A DNA stretch of 64,000 nucleotides from an uncultured Dehalococcoidia bacterium (GTDB lineage Bacteria; Chloroflexota; Dehalococcoidia; Lucifugimonadales; UBA3495). The notes beneath the pieces are model-generated. The model searched no databases, was not told the origin of the DNA, and was given only the letters and a program-made list of their open reading frames with translations. Positions within the stretch are counted from its first letter, which is position 1. Each line of letters starts with the position of its first letter. Shown in pieces: positions 56,473-64,000 of the stretch. The DNA lies in the NCBI GenBank assembly GCA_958296225.1, contig OY282456.1, positions 310,001 through 374,000 of the forward strand, read 5' to 3'. Position numbers and translations under genes: made by a program.

Positions 56473-59385
56473 ATGTCCCTCACTGACCTCAACCTGCGCC
56501 GTACTTACGACCCCGACGTCTGCCCCGACCCGGTAGGCGAGTTCTACTCGCCGGCGCTGGCCGAGTCCGTAGCCTACGACCGGAACACGTTCACGTTCAC
56601 CGCCAACGGACTGGTTGCGGCGGCGGCCGGCCTGGCCGGGCTGCTGCGCAACGATGGGCGCGTCCGCATCATCTGCGAACCCCGGGAACTGTCCGACGAA
56701 GTACGGCAGGCCGTCATCGCCGGCCACACCCAGGCCCTCCTGGACGCCGTGCCGCCGGAAGACCTGACCAACGTCACCGCAGACGAAATCCGGGCCAGGA
56801 ATCAGCTGGACGTCATCACCTGGCTGGTAGCGCAAGGGCGACTGGAAATCCGGGTTGCGGTGCGCAAAACGGCCGGGCCGGGCATCTTCCACGACAAAAC
56901 CGGCATTATGGCCGACGCCGCTGGCAACCGCATTTCTTTCGACGGCAGCCCCAACGAAACCGAAGCCGGCTGGAGTCGCAACTACGAGCGTTTCCACCTG
57001 TTCCGCTCCTGGACAGAACCGGAGCGGGTCAAAGAAGACAGGGAGCACTTCGCAAGGCTCTGGGGCAACCAATCGGCCGCCGTACACGTCATCCCCCTCC
57101 CTGAAGCCTACTCCGAGCACTTGAAGTCGGTTGCGCCCAAAGAGAACCCGACCTACGCCCGCAGCCTCCCGCCACCCGGAGACATCAAAAACCATCAGGC
57201 AGCCTATGCCAGTCGGCGCGATCACTACTGGCAAGGGATCCGCGACGCGATTCGTAACGACCCCGCTACCGCAGTCGCCACGGCGCCAACCACGCTGTGG
57301 CCCCACCAGGTCACCTTTTTCAACCGGCACGCCGGCAGTGCCGTACCCGACCGCGTCCTCATCGCCGACGAGGTTGGCTTGGGTAAAACCATACAGGCCG
57401 GCGTTCTGCTCAAGGCCCGCATCAACCAGGGACGGGTGAAACGCTTTCTGATACTGGCCCCCAAACCGGCTTGCCGGCAATGGCAGGACGAACTGCGCCA
57501 CAAGTTCAACATCAGCGTCCCCGTACTGGAGACCGGCGGCAAAGCCAGGCTCGTCGATCCTGACGGTAGTGAAAACGATGCCCCCAACCCGCCGTGGCAG
57601 CCAGACCTGCTGATTATGTCATACCAGTGGCTCCGCCGGCACTCCAACGCGTTCTTGGACCGCGAACCGCAGTACGACATGGTCATCGTTGACGAAGCCC
57701 ACCGGGCCCGTTTTACGGAAGTAGCCAACGCCAACCGTCGCCGGCCCAATCAATTCCTGACATTGCTGCGCCAGCTCGCAAAACGCACCGCAAGCCTGCT
57801 GCTGCTCACCGCCACGCCGATGCAAATGCACGAAGCCGAGCTGCACGCTCTGCTGGAACTGCTGGAACCCACCGACTGGAGCGCCGATGATTTTCGACGC
57901 TTTTACCATTCGGAAGCGCCAGCCACACCGGAAGAGTGGCGGATTATGGCAGAACGCTACCGGCCGCACTCGCCAAACCCGAAAGCCGCCGACGAGCGCT
58001 TGATCCACCACCGCAACCGCGCTTACGTCAACGGTCGGCTGACGCCCGAAGTGATGAACAGCACGGCGTGCCTGATGCGGGACCGCGGCCCGGCAAAGCG
58101 GCTCATGTCCCGGCACACCAGGGAAACCTTGCGCCAATACGCCCAGGACGGACGCATCAAAGCCACCATACCGGAGCGGCACGTGCACCCCGTTGCCATC
58201 CAAATGAACGCCGCGGAACGACGCCTGTACGACGACATTGACACGCTGGCGAACGAGGTCTATGCCGAAGCGCCTGGAGTTAACCCGACTGCGATGGGAT
58301 TTATAATGACCACCTACCGCCGGCGACTGGGTTCGTCGCCACGCGCTTTCGCCCAAACCTGTCGCAATCACTTACAGCGCCGCTTGGCCAACGCCGCCGC
58401 CTGGCGCGAAATTGCTGAAATGGATGACGAGGAGCAAGAGGATTTGTCCGGCGAGCAACTGCCCGGCGCCACCCTCACGCCCCGAGCCGTGGCACGCCTG
58501 GAACGGGCAGCCCGCGACGCCGACCGCCTGGAACGCCACGACACCAAACTGCGCGAACTGCGGAGCCGCCTGTCCAATCTGGCATCCGATGGCCACCGCA
58601 AAGTCCTCATCTTCACCCAGTTCCGGGACACCATGCTTTATTTGTCCGACCGGCTGGCGCAAAACGGCTACGGCAACATCACCTGCATCTCCGGCCAAGA
58701 CGATTACGCGGAGGGAGACCGGGGTCAGCGCATCAAGGCGCTAAGGGACGCCAACGACGGCTTGCTCATCTGCACCGAAACGGCTTCGGAGTCGCTGAAC
58801 CTGCAATTTTGCACCGCGATGGTCAACTACGACATCCCCTGGAACCCGATGACGCTGGAACAGCGCATTGGCCGCATCGACCGCATCGGGCAAGAGCGCC
58901 CAAGCGTGGACATCGTCAACCTGTTCTACGCCGGCACCGCCGAATGGGACGCTTACGAAGCAATGCTGGAACGTCTGCAAGCCATTCACGGTCAAGTAGG
59001 CGCGTACCAGCCCATCCTTTACGACCCAGCCTCGGCCGGCCGTATGGCCGCCATTATCCGCGCCAACGGCGACCGGCAGGCTACCCGCGCCGCCGTCCAG
59101 AACATTGCCAGCGAGGTTCGTCTCAACCTGGACGTCCTCAACAGCACGCTGGAACAGGCTACCCTGCCTAACCCGGCCGTAGGCATGGCAGAACTCCAGC
59201 GCGCGCTAACCGAACCCGGCCTGCTGCCAGACGGCTGGGATGCGGAACACCGCGGCGGCCCGCACTGGCTGATAACTCGTCCCGACGGCAACAGCCGGTT
59301 GGTTACTACCGACCGGAAAGCCTACGAATACGACGGCGCCAACGCCGCCTGGTTCGGGCCGGGCAACCCATGGTGGCCGGGCTGA
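56473..59385 (+). CDS. SNF2-family helicase with N-terminal phospholipase-D-like domain
   Basis: 970 aa (ATG 56473; GTG 56464 possible). Residues about 100-170: PLD-like nuclease half-site (GIFHDKTGIM, FDGSPNETEAGWSRN; HxK and SxNxxE). About 275-900: SF2 helicase with VLIADEVGLGKTIQAGVLLKARI (Walker A at about 297-306), DMVIVDEAHRAR (about 403-410), LLLLTATPMQMHEAELHALL, KVLIFTQFRDTMLYLSDRLA, CTETASESLNLQF, EQRIGRIDRIGQ. Comparable to DISARM DrmD/PLD-containing helicases. Likely DNA translocase that unwinds or blocks foreign DNA with nicking by the PLD part. Last large gene of the operon. Confidence 0.88.
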   Translation: MSLTDLNLRRTYDPDVCPDPVGEFYSPALAESVAYDRNTFTFTANGLVAAAAGLAGLLRNDGRVRIICEPRELSDEVRQAVIAGHTQALLDAVPPEDLTNVTADEIRARNQLDVITWLVAQGRLEIRVAVRKTAGPGIFHDKTGIMADAAGNRISFDGSPNETEAGWSRNYERFHLFRSWTEPERVKEDREHFARLWGNQSAAVHVIPLPEAYSEHLKSVAPKENPTYARSLPPPGDIKNHQAAYASRRDHYWQGIRDAIRNDPATAVATAPTTLWPHQVTFFNRHAGSAVPDRVLIADEVGLGKTIQAGVLLKARINQGRVKRFLILAPKPACRQWQDELRHKFNISVPVLETGGKARLVDPDGSENDAPNPPWQPDLLIMSYQWLRRHSNAFLDREPQYDMVIVDEAHRARFTEVANANRRRPNQFLTLLRQLAKRTASLLLLTATPMQMHEAELHALLELLEPTDWSADDFRRFYHSEAPATPEEWRIMAERYRPHSPNPKAADERLIHHRNRAYVNGRLTPEVMNSTACLMRDRGPAKRLMSRHTRETLRQYAQDGRIKATIPERHVHPVAIQMNAAERRLYDDIDTLANEVYAEAPGVNPTAMGFIMTTYRRRLGSSPRAFAQTCRNHLQRRLANAAAWREIAEMDDEEQEDLSGEQLPGATLTPRAVARLERAARDADRLERHDTKLRELRSRLSNLASDGHRKVLIFTQFRDTMLYLSDRLAQNGYGNITCISGQDDYAEGDRGQRIKALRDANDGLLICTETASESLNLQFCTAMVNYDIPWNPMTLEQRIGRIDRIGQERPSVDIVNLFYAGTAEWDAYEAMLERLQAIHGQVGAYQPILYDPASAGRMAAIIRANGDRQATRAAVQNIASEVRLNLDVLNSTLEQATLPNPAVGMAELQRALTEPGLLPDGWDAEHRGGPHWLITRPDGNSRLVTTDRKAYEYDGANAAWFGPGNPWWPG

Positions 59386-59504
59386 AACGGGCACCGCGTC
59401 AAGGCCGCCAGTGACACTTCCCCATAGCGCATACCCAGTGCGAGCCGGCACAATGGTTCTACCAGCGGTCGCCGATACCAAAACCGCTGGCAACAGAGCC
59501 GGTC

Positions 59505-59753
59505 ATGCCCAAACGCCAAGCGCAGCCGCTCAGCCCACCCCGGCAACGCATCCTGGAGTACCTGCGGGCCTACCGCGCCCAGCACTCTTACCCGCCGACT
59601 ATCCGTGAAATTCAACTCAACTGCAGCATGAGCAGCACATCAGTGGCGCACTACCACATCAAGCAACTGGAACTAGGGGGCTACATCACCCGGCGGCACA
59701 ACATCGCCCGTGGCATTACTCTCAACGACCGAGTACCAGCGACCTCGGACTAG
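59505..59753 (+). CDS. LexA-like winged-helix DNA-binding protein
   Basis: 82 aa: LSPPRQRILEYLRAYRAQHSYPPTIREIQLNCSMSSTSVAHYHIKQLELGGYITRRHNIARGITL is the N-terminal LexA HTH alone, with no peptidase domain. It can bind DNA but cannot self-cleave. Located at the end of the island in the same direction; probably its regulator. Not SOS LexA itself, which is about 200 aa. Confidence 0.75.
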   Translation: MPKRQAQPLSPPRQRILEYLRAYRAQHSYPPTIREIQLNCSMSSTSVAHYHIKQLELGGYITRRHNIARGITLNDRVPATSD

Positions 59754-60087
59754 TGGCGACAATCCACGGCGGAAACGCCCGGCCTTGCCTCAGTTACATC
59801 CAGCAAGCCGGCCGGGTGCCAAATTGAGCCGCCGCTCTCCGAACGGCCGGCCGATTCCGCACACTGCCCAGCGCACGAGTAAAGTAGGCCTACAATCCCT
59901 ATTTCGGAACGGGCCTACCAATCCTAGCTCCCAGAACCAAGTGACGAATTACGTCGCACATATACACACAATCCGTCATGCTCATCGCCAGTCCCGAGTT
60001 TCGCAATTTTCTAGACTATCCCCGCGTGTCCGGGGCATTCGGAAAAACCGTGTACAATGGCGCAAACCAACGGAGTGAGCTATCCCC
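59754..60087. other. Intergenic region with possible promoter for the GMC gene
   Basis: 334 bp with no gene. TACAAT (60053-60058) 30 bp before the GMC start could be a minus-10 box, but no convincing minus-35 accompanies it. No inverted repeat or terminator was noted after the island. Confidence 0.35.
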
Positions 60088-61641
60088 ATGAAATACGACC
60101 ATATAGTTGTGGGAGGCGGCACGGCCGGGTGCATCGTGGCGGCGCGGCTGTCTGAGGACCCGGCGCGCTCGGTGCTGCTGCTGGAGGCCGGCCCTGACTT
60201 TCCCGACTTCGCTCAATTGCCCGATATGCTCAAGCTGGGCTGGGGAACAGTGAACCTGGAGGCCCGCGCCGCCGGTTCGCCCTATAACTGGTCCTTTACC
60301 GGCAGAGCCACGCCGGAGCAGACGGAGCCGATGCCCGTGCCCCGCGGCAAAGTGCTGGGCGGCTCCAGCGCCATCAACGGCCAGACCTTCATCCGCGGCG
60401 CCCCCGAAGACTACGACACCTGGGCTGCCCGGGGCAACGACGGCTGGGCGTACCTGGACTGTCTGCCCTACTTCCGTAAGCTGGAGAACGACGCCGACTT
60501 TCACGACGACTTCCACGGCACTGACGGGCCGGTGCCGGTACGGCGCCACCCGCGCGAGACCTGGCCGGTGGTGCAGGAAGCCTTCTTCCAGGCCGCCACC
60601 GCCGCCGGATACCCCTATCATCCCGACGTGAACCACCCGGAAGCCACCGGCGTCAGCCAGCGGGCTGAGAACAACATAGACGGCGTGCGTATGAGCATGG
60701 CCTTAGCCTACATTGACCCGGCGCGCCACCGGCTGAACCTCACCATCCGACCCAACGTCCAGGCCACTCGCGTGGCGCTGGAAGACGGGCCGGAAGGCCA
60801 GCGGGCCGTCGGCATTGAGGTGGAGAGCGGCGGAGCAAGATTTGTGGTCGCAGGCCGCGAAATCATCTTGTGCGCCGGGGCGGTGGCCTCGCCGCAACTG
60901 CTGATGCTGTCGGGCATAGGTCCCGCCGAACAGTTGGCGGCGCAGGGCATTCCGGTGGTCGCGGAACTGCCCGGCGTCGGCCGGAATATGCGCGATCACC
61001 CCAATGTTTCGGTGCGTTTCAGCGTCAGGGGCAGTACACCCGAAGACCCCGACGCCATGCGGGCGGTGCGCCTGCGCTACACCGCCGCCGGTTCGTCCAC
61101 GCCCCACGATATGATAATCTCGCCGGCGTCGCTCAACACAGTGGTGCGGGCCGGCGAAAACCCCACCCACACCGTCAACTGCGGCCTGTACCTGGCGGCG
61201 GGACAGGGTGAGCTGCGGCTGGTGTCCGCCGACCCGCACACGCCGCCCAGCATGGATTACCGTTACCTGGAAGAGGACTGGGACCGGGAGCGGTTACGGG
61301 AGAGCGTCCGCCTCTGCGTGTCGCTGCTGCAACACCGCGCCTACGACGGCATCATTGCAGAGATAACCGCTCCCACGTCCGCCGACTTGGAGACCGATGC
61401 GGCGCTGGACGGCTGGCTGCGACGCAACATCAGCACCTCTTACCACATCTCCGGCACCTGCAAGATGGGGCCGGCCAACGACCCGATGGCCGTCGTTGAC
61501 CGGCAGTTGCGCGTGCGCGGCGTCTCCGGCCTCCGCGTCGCCGACGCCTCAATAATGCCCGACGTGGTGCGCGCCAACACCAACGTCACCACCATGATGA
61601 TTGCCGAGCGCGTCGCCGACTTCATCAAGGCGGGGAATTGA
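60088..61641 (+). CDS. GMC oxidoreductase (choline dehydrogenase-like)
   Basis: 517 aa. FAD motif YDHIVVGGGTAGCIVAARLSED, PRGKVLGGSSAINGQTFIRG (GMC signature 1), GPAEQLAAQGIPVVAELPGVGRNMRDH, ILCAGAVASPQLLMLSGIGP (signature 2), and the C-terminal SYHISGTCKMG histidine with VVDRQLRVRGVSGLRVADASIMPDVVRANTN. These flavoproteins oxidise primary alcohols, and the family includes choline, PEG and alkanol dehydrogenases. Substrate unresolved. Probably its own transcription unit. Confidence 0.9.
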   Translation: MKYDHIVVGGGTAGCIVAARLSEDPARSVLLLEAGPDFPDFAQLPDMLKLGWGTVNLEARAAGSPYNWSFTGRATPEQTEPMPVPRGKVLGGSSAINGQTFIRGAPEDYDTWAARGNDGWAYLDCLPYFRKLENDADFHDDFHGTDGPVPVRRHPRETWPVVQEAFFQAATAAGYPYHPDVNHPEATGVSQRAENNIDGVRMSMALAYIDPARHRLNLTIRPNVQATRVALEDGPEGQRAVGIEVESGGARFVVAGREIILCAGAVASPQLLMLSGIGPAEQLAAQGIPVVAELPGVGRNMRDHPNVSVRFSVRGSTPEDPDAMRAVRLRYTAAGSSTPHDMIISPASLNTVVRAGENPTHTVNCGLYLAAGQGELRLVSADPHTPPSMDYRYLEEDWDRERLRESVRLCVSLLQHRAYDGIIAEITAPTSADLETDAALDGWLRRNISTSYHISGTCKMGPANDPMAVVDRQLRVRGVSGLRVADASIMPDVVRANTNVTTMMIAERVADFIKAGN

Positions 61642-62138
61642 ACGCAGATGGCGTCTATGCGGCCGGCATACGCCATGTGTTGATTGTCCAAGCCGTGCCG
61701 CGGTTTTCTTGCCCCGCCTGGGGAATTTGGCAACCCTTTTTATGAACACCTAGGCCTGTGCAAAATAGGCGGTACCTAGACAGCCGGCTGATTGTTTTAC
61801 GAAATCCGTAGAAATCTGCTGGATTACGACGGTTCATCTGGTGACGTAATTCGTCGCTTTGGCGTAGCAACCCAGCGTGGCACTGATTAGCAAGCCGGCT
61901 GCTCCGTTGGTCGGTAGCGGCCGGCACCGTTGTTGGTCAACGGCAAGTTCATCGTGGCATCGCCGGCCGGTGTTGCGCTACGGTGGTGGCGTCGTCTTCG
62001 TTGGGAAATTCCGAGCCTGCTGGCTTTTACGTAAAAGCCAGCAGGCTCGGTCGATCATCCAAATGGTCTGCGGCCGGCAAGCGCCCCACCAAAACGACCC
62101 CGTGGCCAAAGAGGAACCGCACTTCGACGTGATGTCGT
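61642..62138. other. Intergenic stretch with perfect palindrome
   Basis: About 500 bp with no complete gene; it contains the palindrome listed next and the lead-in to a decayed TPP-enzyme gene. Confidence 0.4.
62011..62050. repeat. Perfect 40-bp palindrome (no loop)
   Basis: CCGAGCCTGCTGGCTTTTAC directly followed by its exact complement GTAAAAGCCAGCAGGCTCGG; 20-bp arms without spacer or mismatch. No T-run follows in either direction, so it does not look like an intrinsic terminator. Confidence 0.92.
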
Positions 62139-62625
62139 ATGGCCTTTCCGATGTGGCTGGACGGGCAGCGGGTAGTGCAGATTGGCGTTGACCCCGACGA
62201 TCTGGGGCGCAACTGGCAGAACACCTACGGCATCGCCGCCGACGCACGCACGTCTTTTGCCGCTGGAACTGCCGCCCTGCGCGAGCGACGGCGGGAGTCG
62301 GCATTGCGCCCGGAGCCGCAGGAATCTTACCTGGCGGCGGTGCGGGCAGCGGTGCTCGACGACGGCATCCTGGTGTCGGGCATGACGTAGTTGGGCTACT
62401 ACGCCCGCGGCTTCTGCCCCACCTACGAGTCGCGCACGTTCATCACGTCGTGAGCCAACTGTGGGCGCACGGTGCGTGCGGAGTTGCACACTCTGGCTTT
62501 GTGAAGCTGGCGGAGGCGTGGGGGATACGAGCGGAAGGGCCGGCGGCGCTGCAGGAGGCTTTGGCGGTGGACGGGCCCAGCCTGATTGAGGTGTCGGTGA
62601 GATGATGCCGACGCCGTTCACGTAG
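62139..62625 (+). pseudogene. Decayed thiamine-diphosphate enzyme gene (acetolactate synthase-like)
   Basis: Plus-strand pieces: WLDGQRVVQIGVDPDDLGRNWQNTYGIAADAR, RPEPQESYLAAVRAAVLDDGILVSGMT then a stop (TAG), LGYYARGFCPTYESRTFITS, then after a gap FVKLAEAWGIRAEGPAALQEALAVDGPSLIEVSV. The middle of the TPP-binding domain is deleted and two stops interrupt the frame. The N-terminal half of such an enzyme is missing too. Non-functional remnant. Confidence 0.65.
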
Positions 62626-62638
62626 GGAGGTGAGGATT

Positions 62639-63838
62639 CTATTCGCTGATAGCTGGCGGTGTCTTCGGTTTGTAGGTTGCGTCACCTCTGTGGTTTCGTG
62701 GGCTGGGGCAGAACCAGCGAGCGTCGCAAGCGTTGCACGTGTCCTCGTCGCCGCAAGTTGGTTGCCAGGCCGTCTGTAGTAGCACCCCGTTAGTTTCGTT
62801 CACGATGTCCGTTTCTATCGACAGGACAACGTTGTCGAACTCCCGGAGGCCATTTGTGATGCTCTCGTCCGATATAGGGACAACTCTGATTGCCCGTGCC
62901 AGTCGGAATTCCAGAGACAATTGCGATGTGTCTGTGCCGGGTCGCCACATTCTGACTAGTTGTTCGTCGCTGGAGCCGGGGGTTGGCAGTACATCTGTCT
63001 TTCCATCGGCTTGCGCTCGCCGCAATTGGCGCATATCCTCATCGCCAGGTAGCAACTCGTTGATGTAGATGAGAATTCCAGCGGCTACCGGCAGGCTCTC
63101 CGTCTGCTTTTGGCGTAACCAAGCGTAAGTTTGGATTTGCCAGTCGCCCTCTTCCCAATACTGCTCATCCGTCTTGGGCCGCCGGCTGCCTTTATAGTCA
63201 ACGATGACCTCAAAATCCCCTTCCAGGTGAGGGCAAACTTCTTGTACCCTCCGACTTATCGGGTTGTCTCCAGCAGCTTGAGACAGGTTCATGCCAGTAA
63301 GCACGTCGATTATGCCGTGAACTTCGTAGCTGTCCGCCCTCCTGAGAGAGCCGTCATCTGTCTTGGGAACGTCGCGCGTTGCGATGACTTTACGCTCTGC
63401 TGCCGTAATTAGTGGGAACAAGTGCTGTCCGATTTCATTCACAGCAACTTCGACACGGCGATACGCTGCATCCCTAGCTCCCCGATTGCGGGCCGTTTTT
63501 CCTTGTCGTTGCAATGATGTTTCTACTATGTCGGCAAATTTGCCTATATCATAGTCAGCCCAATCAGGCGTATCCTCTCTCCACTCCTTTTTGGAGCACG
63601 GCCATGGGAAGAGCGGAATGGACTGCCTTTCGTCTTGGCAGGTTTTCCAGTACCGGTACGCCATTTCCAGCGTTCCGTGCAACATTTCCCCAAACCAGAA
63701 TTGGACTGGCCGGGATGGGGGTAGTTCGCTACGGTTGTAGTACCGATACTGTAACTTGCAACGGCTGTAAGATAGCAAGTCGCCAACCAGTGAGTACGAT
63801 GGCACCAAATATTCGGCTGGCCTGATTTCTAGTTCCAT
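62639..63838 (-). CDS. PD-(D/E)XK nuclease, RecB/Cas4-like
   Basis: 399 aa. SYSRCKLQYRYYNRSELPP (first cysteine, about 27), long helical middle, then FEVIVDYKGSRRPKTDEQYWEEGDWQIQTYAWLRQK (about 208-245) with the D-x-K motif and QxxxY helix of the PDDEXK_1 fold, and the C-terminal CGDEDTCNACDARWFCPSP (about 365-385), which with the first cysteine suggests a 4Fe-4S cluster as in AddB/Cas4. Probably a DNA end-processing or defence nuclease. Follows a partial upstream gene by 3 bp, so co-transcribed. Confidence 0.8.
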   Translation of the reverse strand: MELEIRPAEYLVPSYSLVGDLLSYSRCKLQYRYYNRSELPPSRPVQFWFGEMLHGTLEMAYRYWKTCQDERQSIPLFPWPCSKKEWREDTPDWADYDIGKFADIVETSLQRQGKTARNRGARDAAYRRVEVAVNEIGQHLFPLITAAERKVIATRDVPKTDDGSLRRADSYEVHGIIDVLTGMNLSQAAGDNPISRRVQEVCPHLEGDFEVIVDYKGSRRPKTDEQYWEEGDWQIQTYAWLRQKQTESLPVAAGILIYINELLPGDEDMRQLRRAQADGKTDVLPTPGSSDEQLVRMWRPGTDTSQLSLEFRLARAIRVVPISDESITNGLREFDNVVLSIETDIVNETNGVLLQTAWQPTCGDEDTCNACDARWFCPSPRNHRGDATYKPKTPPAISE

Positions 63839-63841
63839 GCT

Positions 63842-64000
63842 TTATATCCTCGTGAATGGAGTGTTGACAATAATAGGAGGCCTTGCCGTTCCCGATTCCT
63901 GCCAGGGCCAACTGAGGTCACGATTCCAGCCCAAGGCTACGTTGGGAATTGTGCCGGTCTTGCGGTCACTACCGGTGCCGTGTGTGAGGCATTTTTCATT
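63842..64000 (-). CDS. Partial gene entering from the right edge
   Basis: Minus-strand frame open from the right edge to TAA at 63842: about 52 residues reading NEKCLTHGTGSDRKTGTIPN, VALGWNRDLSWPWQESGTAR, PPIIVNTPFTRI. It ends 3 bp before the nuclease ATG, so it is the upstream gene of the same operon. Only the tail is seen; a helicase partner is possible but unproven. Confidence 0.5.
   Translation of the reverse strand, partial: NEKCLTHGTGSDRKTGTIPNVALGWNRDLSWPWQESGTARPPIIVNTPFTRI

Noticed and set aside
56194..57501. 435-codon minus-strand frame opposite the helicase
   Set aside because: Antisense shadow; the plus strand shows clear helicase motifs.
43767..59753. Calling the island a canonical DISARM or BREX system
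   Set aside because: No DUF1998 (DrmB), DrmA, PglZ or BrxC-type genes; only the methylase plus PLD/SNF2 helicase idea is shared.
62011..62050. Intrinsic terminator for the GMC gene
   Set aside because: No T-run on either strand, no loop, and it lies 370 bp past the stop.

Overview
The window is GC-rich bacterial chromosome, probably from an uncultured Chloroflexota (Dehalococcoidia/SAR202-like). That placement is inference. It rests on the many flavin and NAD(P) oxidoreductases, a secreted CARDB protein with Pro-Thr linkers, a WG-repeat/radical-SAM cluster, and a translation locus starting tRNA-Thr/tRNA-Tyr/tRNA-Thr/tuf. No 16S rRNA gene is present to settle it.

Layout. 0-4.6 kb (minus strand): a DarT/DarG DNA ADP-ribosylation toxin-antitoxin pair (darG cut by the left edge), a class-IV aminotransferase, a hydroxyisobutyrate-dehydrogenase-like enzyme, two tandem related small HEPN/PaREP1-like proteins and a PhnD-like binding protein. 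5.5-8.4 kb: a fused FAD oxidase/iron-sulfur dehydrogenase. 8.4-13.5 kb: two secreted proteins, one a 1353-residue CARDB array built from a 726-bp tandem repeat. 13.6-17 kb: IS and MITE debris, the tmRNA gene and a small membrane protein. 17-21 kb (minus strand): three tRNAs, then tuf-rpmG-secE-nusG-rplK-rplA; rplJ/rplL/rpoB do not follow. 21.6-34.4 kb: a sugar epimerase, a phosphatase, a translationally coupled glycosyltransferase / radical SAM / WG-repeat methyltransferase cluster with a divergent deacetylase, a YyaL-type thioredoxin protein, an unusual SDR, a luciferase-like monooxygenase and a methyltransferase. 35-43.6 kb: mobile and decaying DNA: an IS427-like IS5-family element that cut off the end of a NADAR gene, small unknown genes, a broken metalloprotease gene and a DDE transposase.

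43.8-59.8 kb is the most interesting part: a one-directional accessory island opening with a small zinc-ribbon gene behind its own promoter. It holds a DUF499 P-loop ATPase, a small unknown protein, three tandem copies of an undescribed two-gene cassette (A about 124 aa, B about 380-385 aa, joined by ATGA overlaps, each with its own TTGACG-N17-TA(A/G)(A/G)AT promoter), a DUF1156-type DNA methyltransferase, an AT-rich gene with a C-terminal membrane anchor, a PLD-SNF2 helicase and a LexA-like winged-helix protein. The ATPase/methylase/helicase core matches the logic of DISARM-like or DUF499-DUF1156 anti-phage systems; the amplified A/B cassettes are the part I cannot match to any described system.

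60-64 kb: a GMC oxidoreductase, a perfect 40-bp palindrome, a decayed thiamine-diphosphate enzyme gene, a RecB/Cas4-like PD-(D/E)XK nuclease and the end of another gene entering from the right. At least four related MITE-like elements of about 125 bp are scattered through the window.
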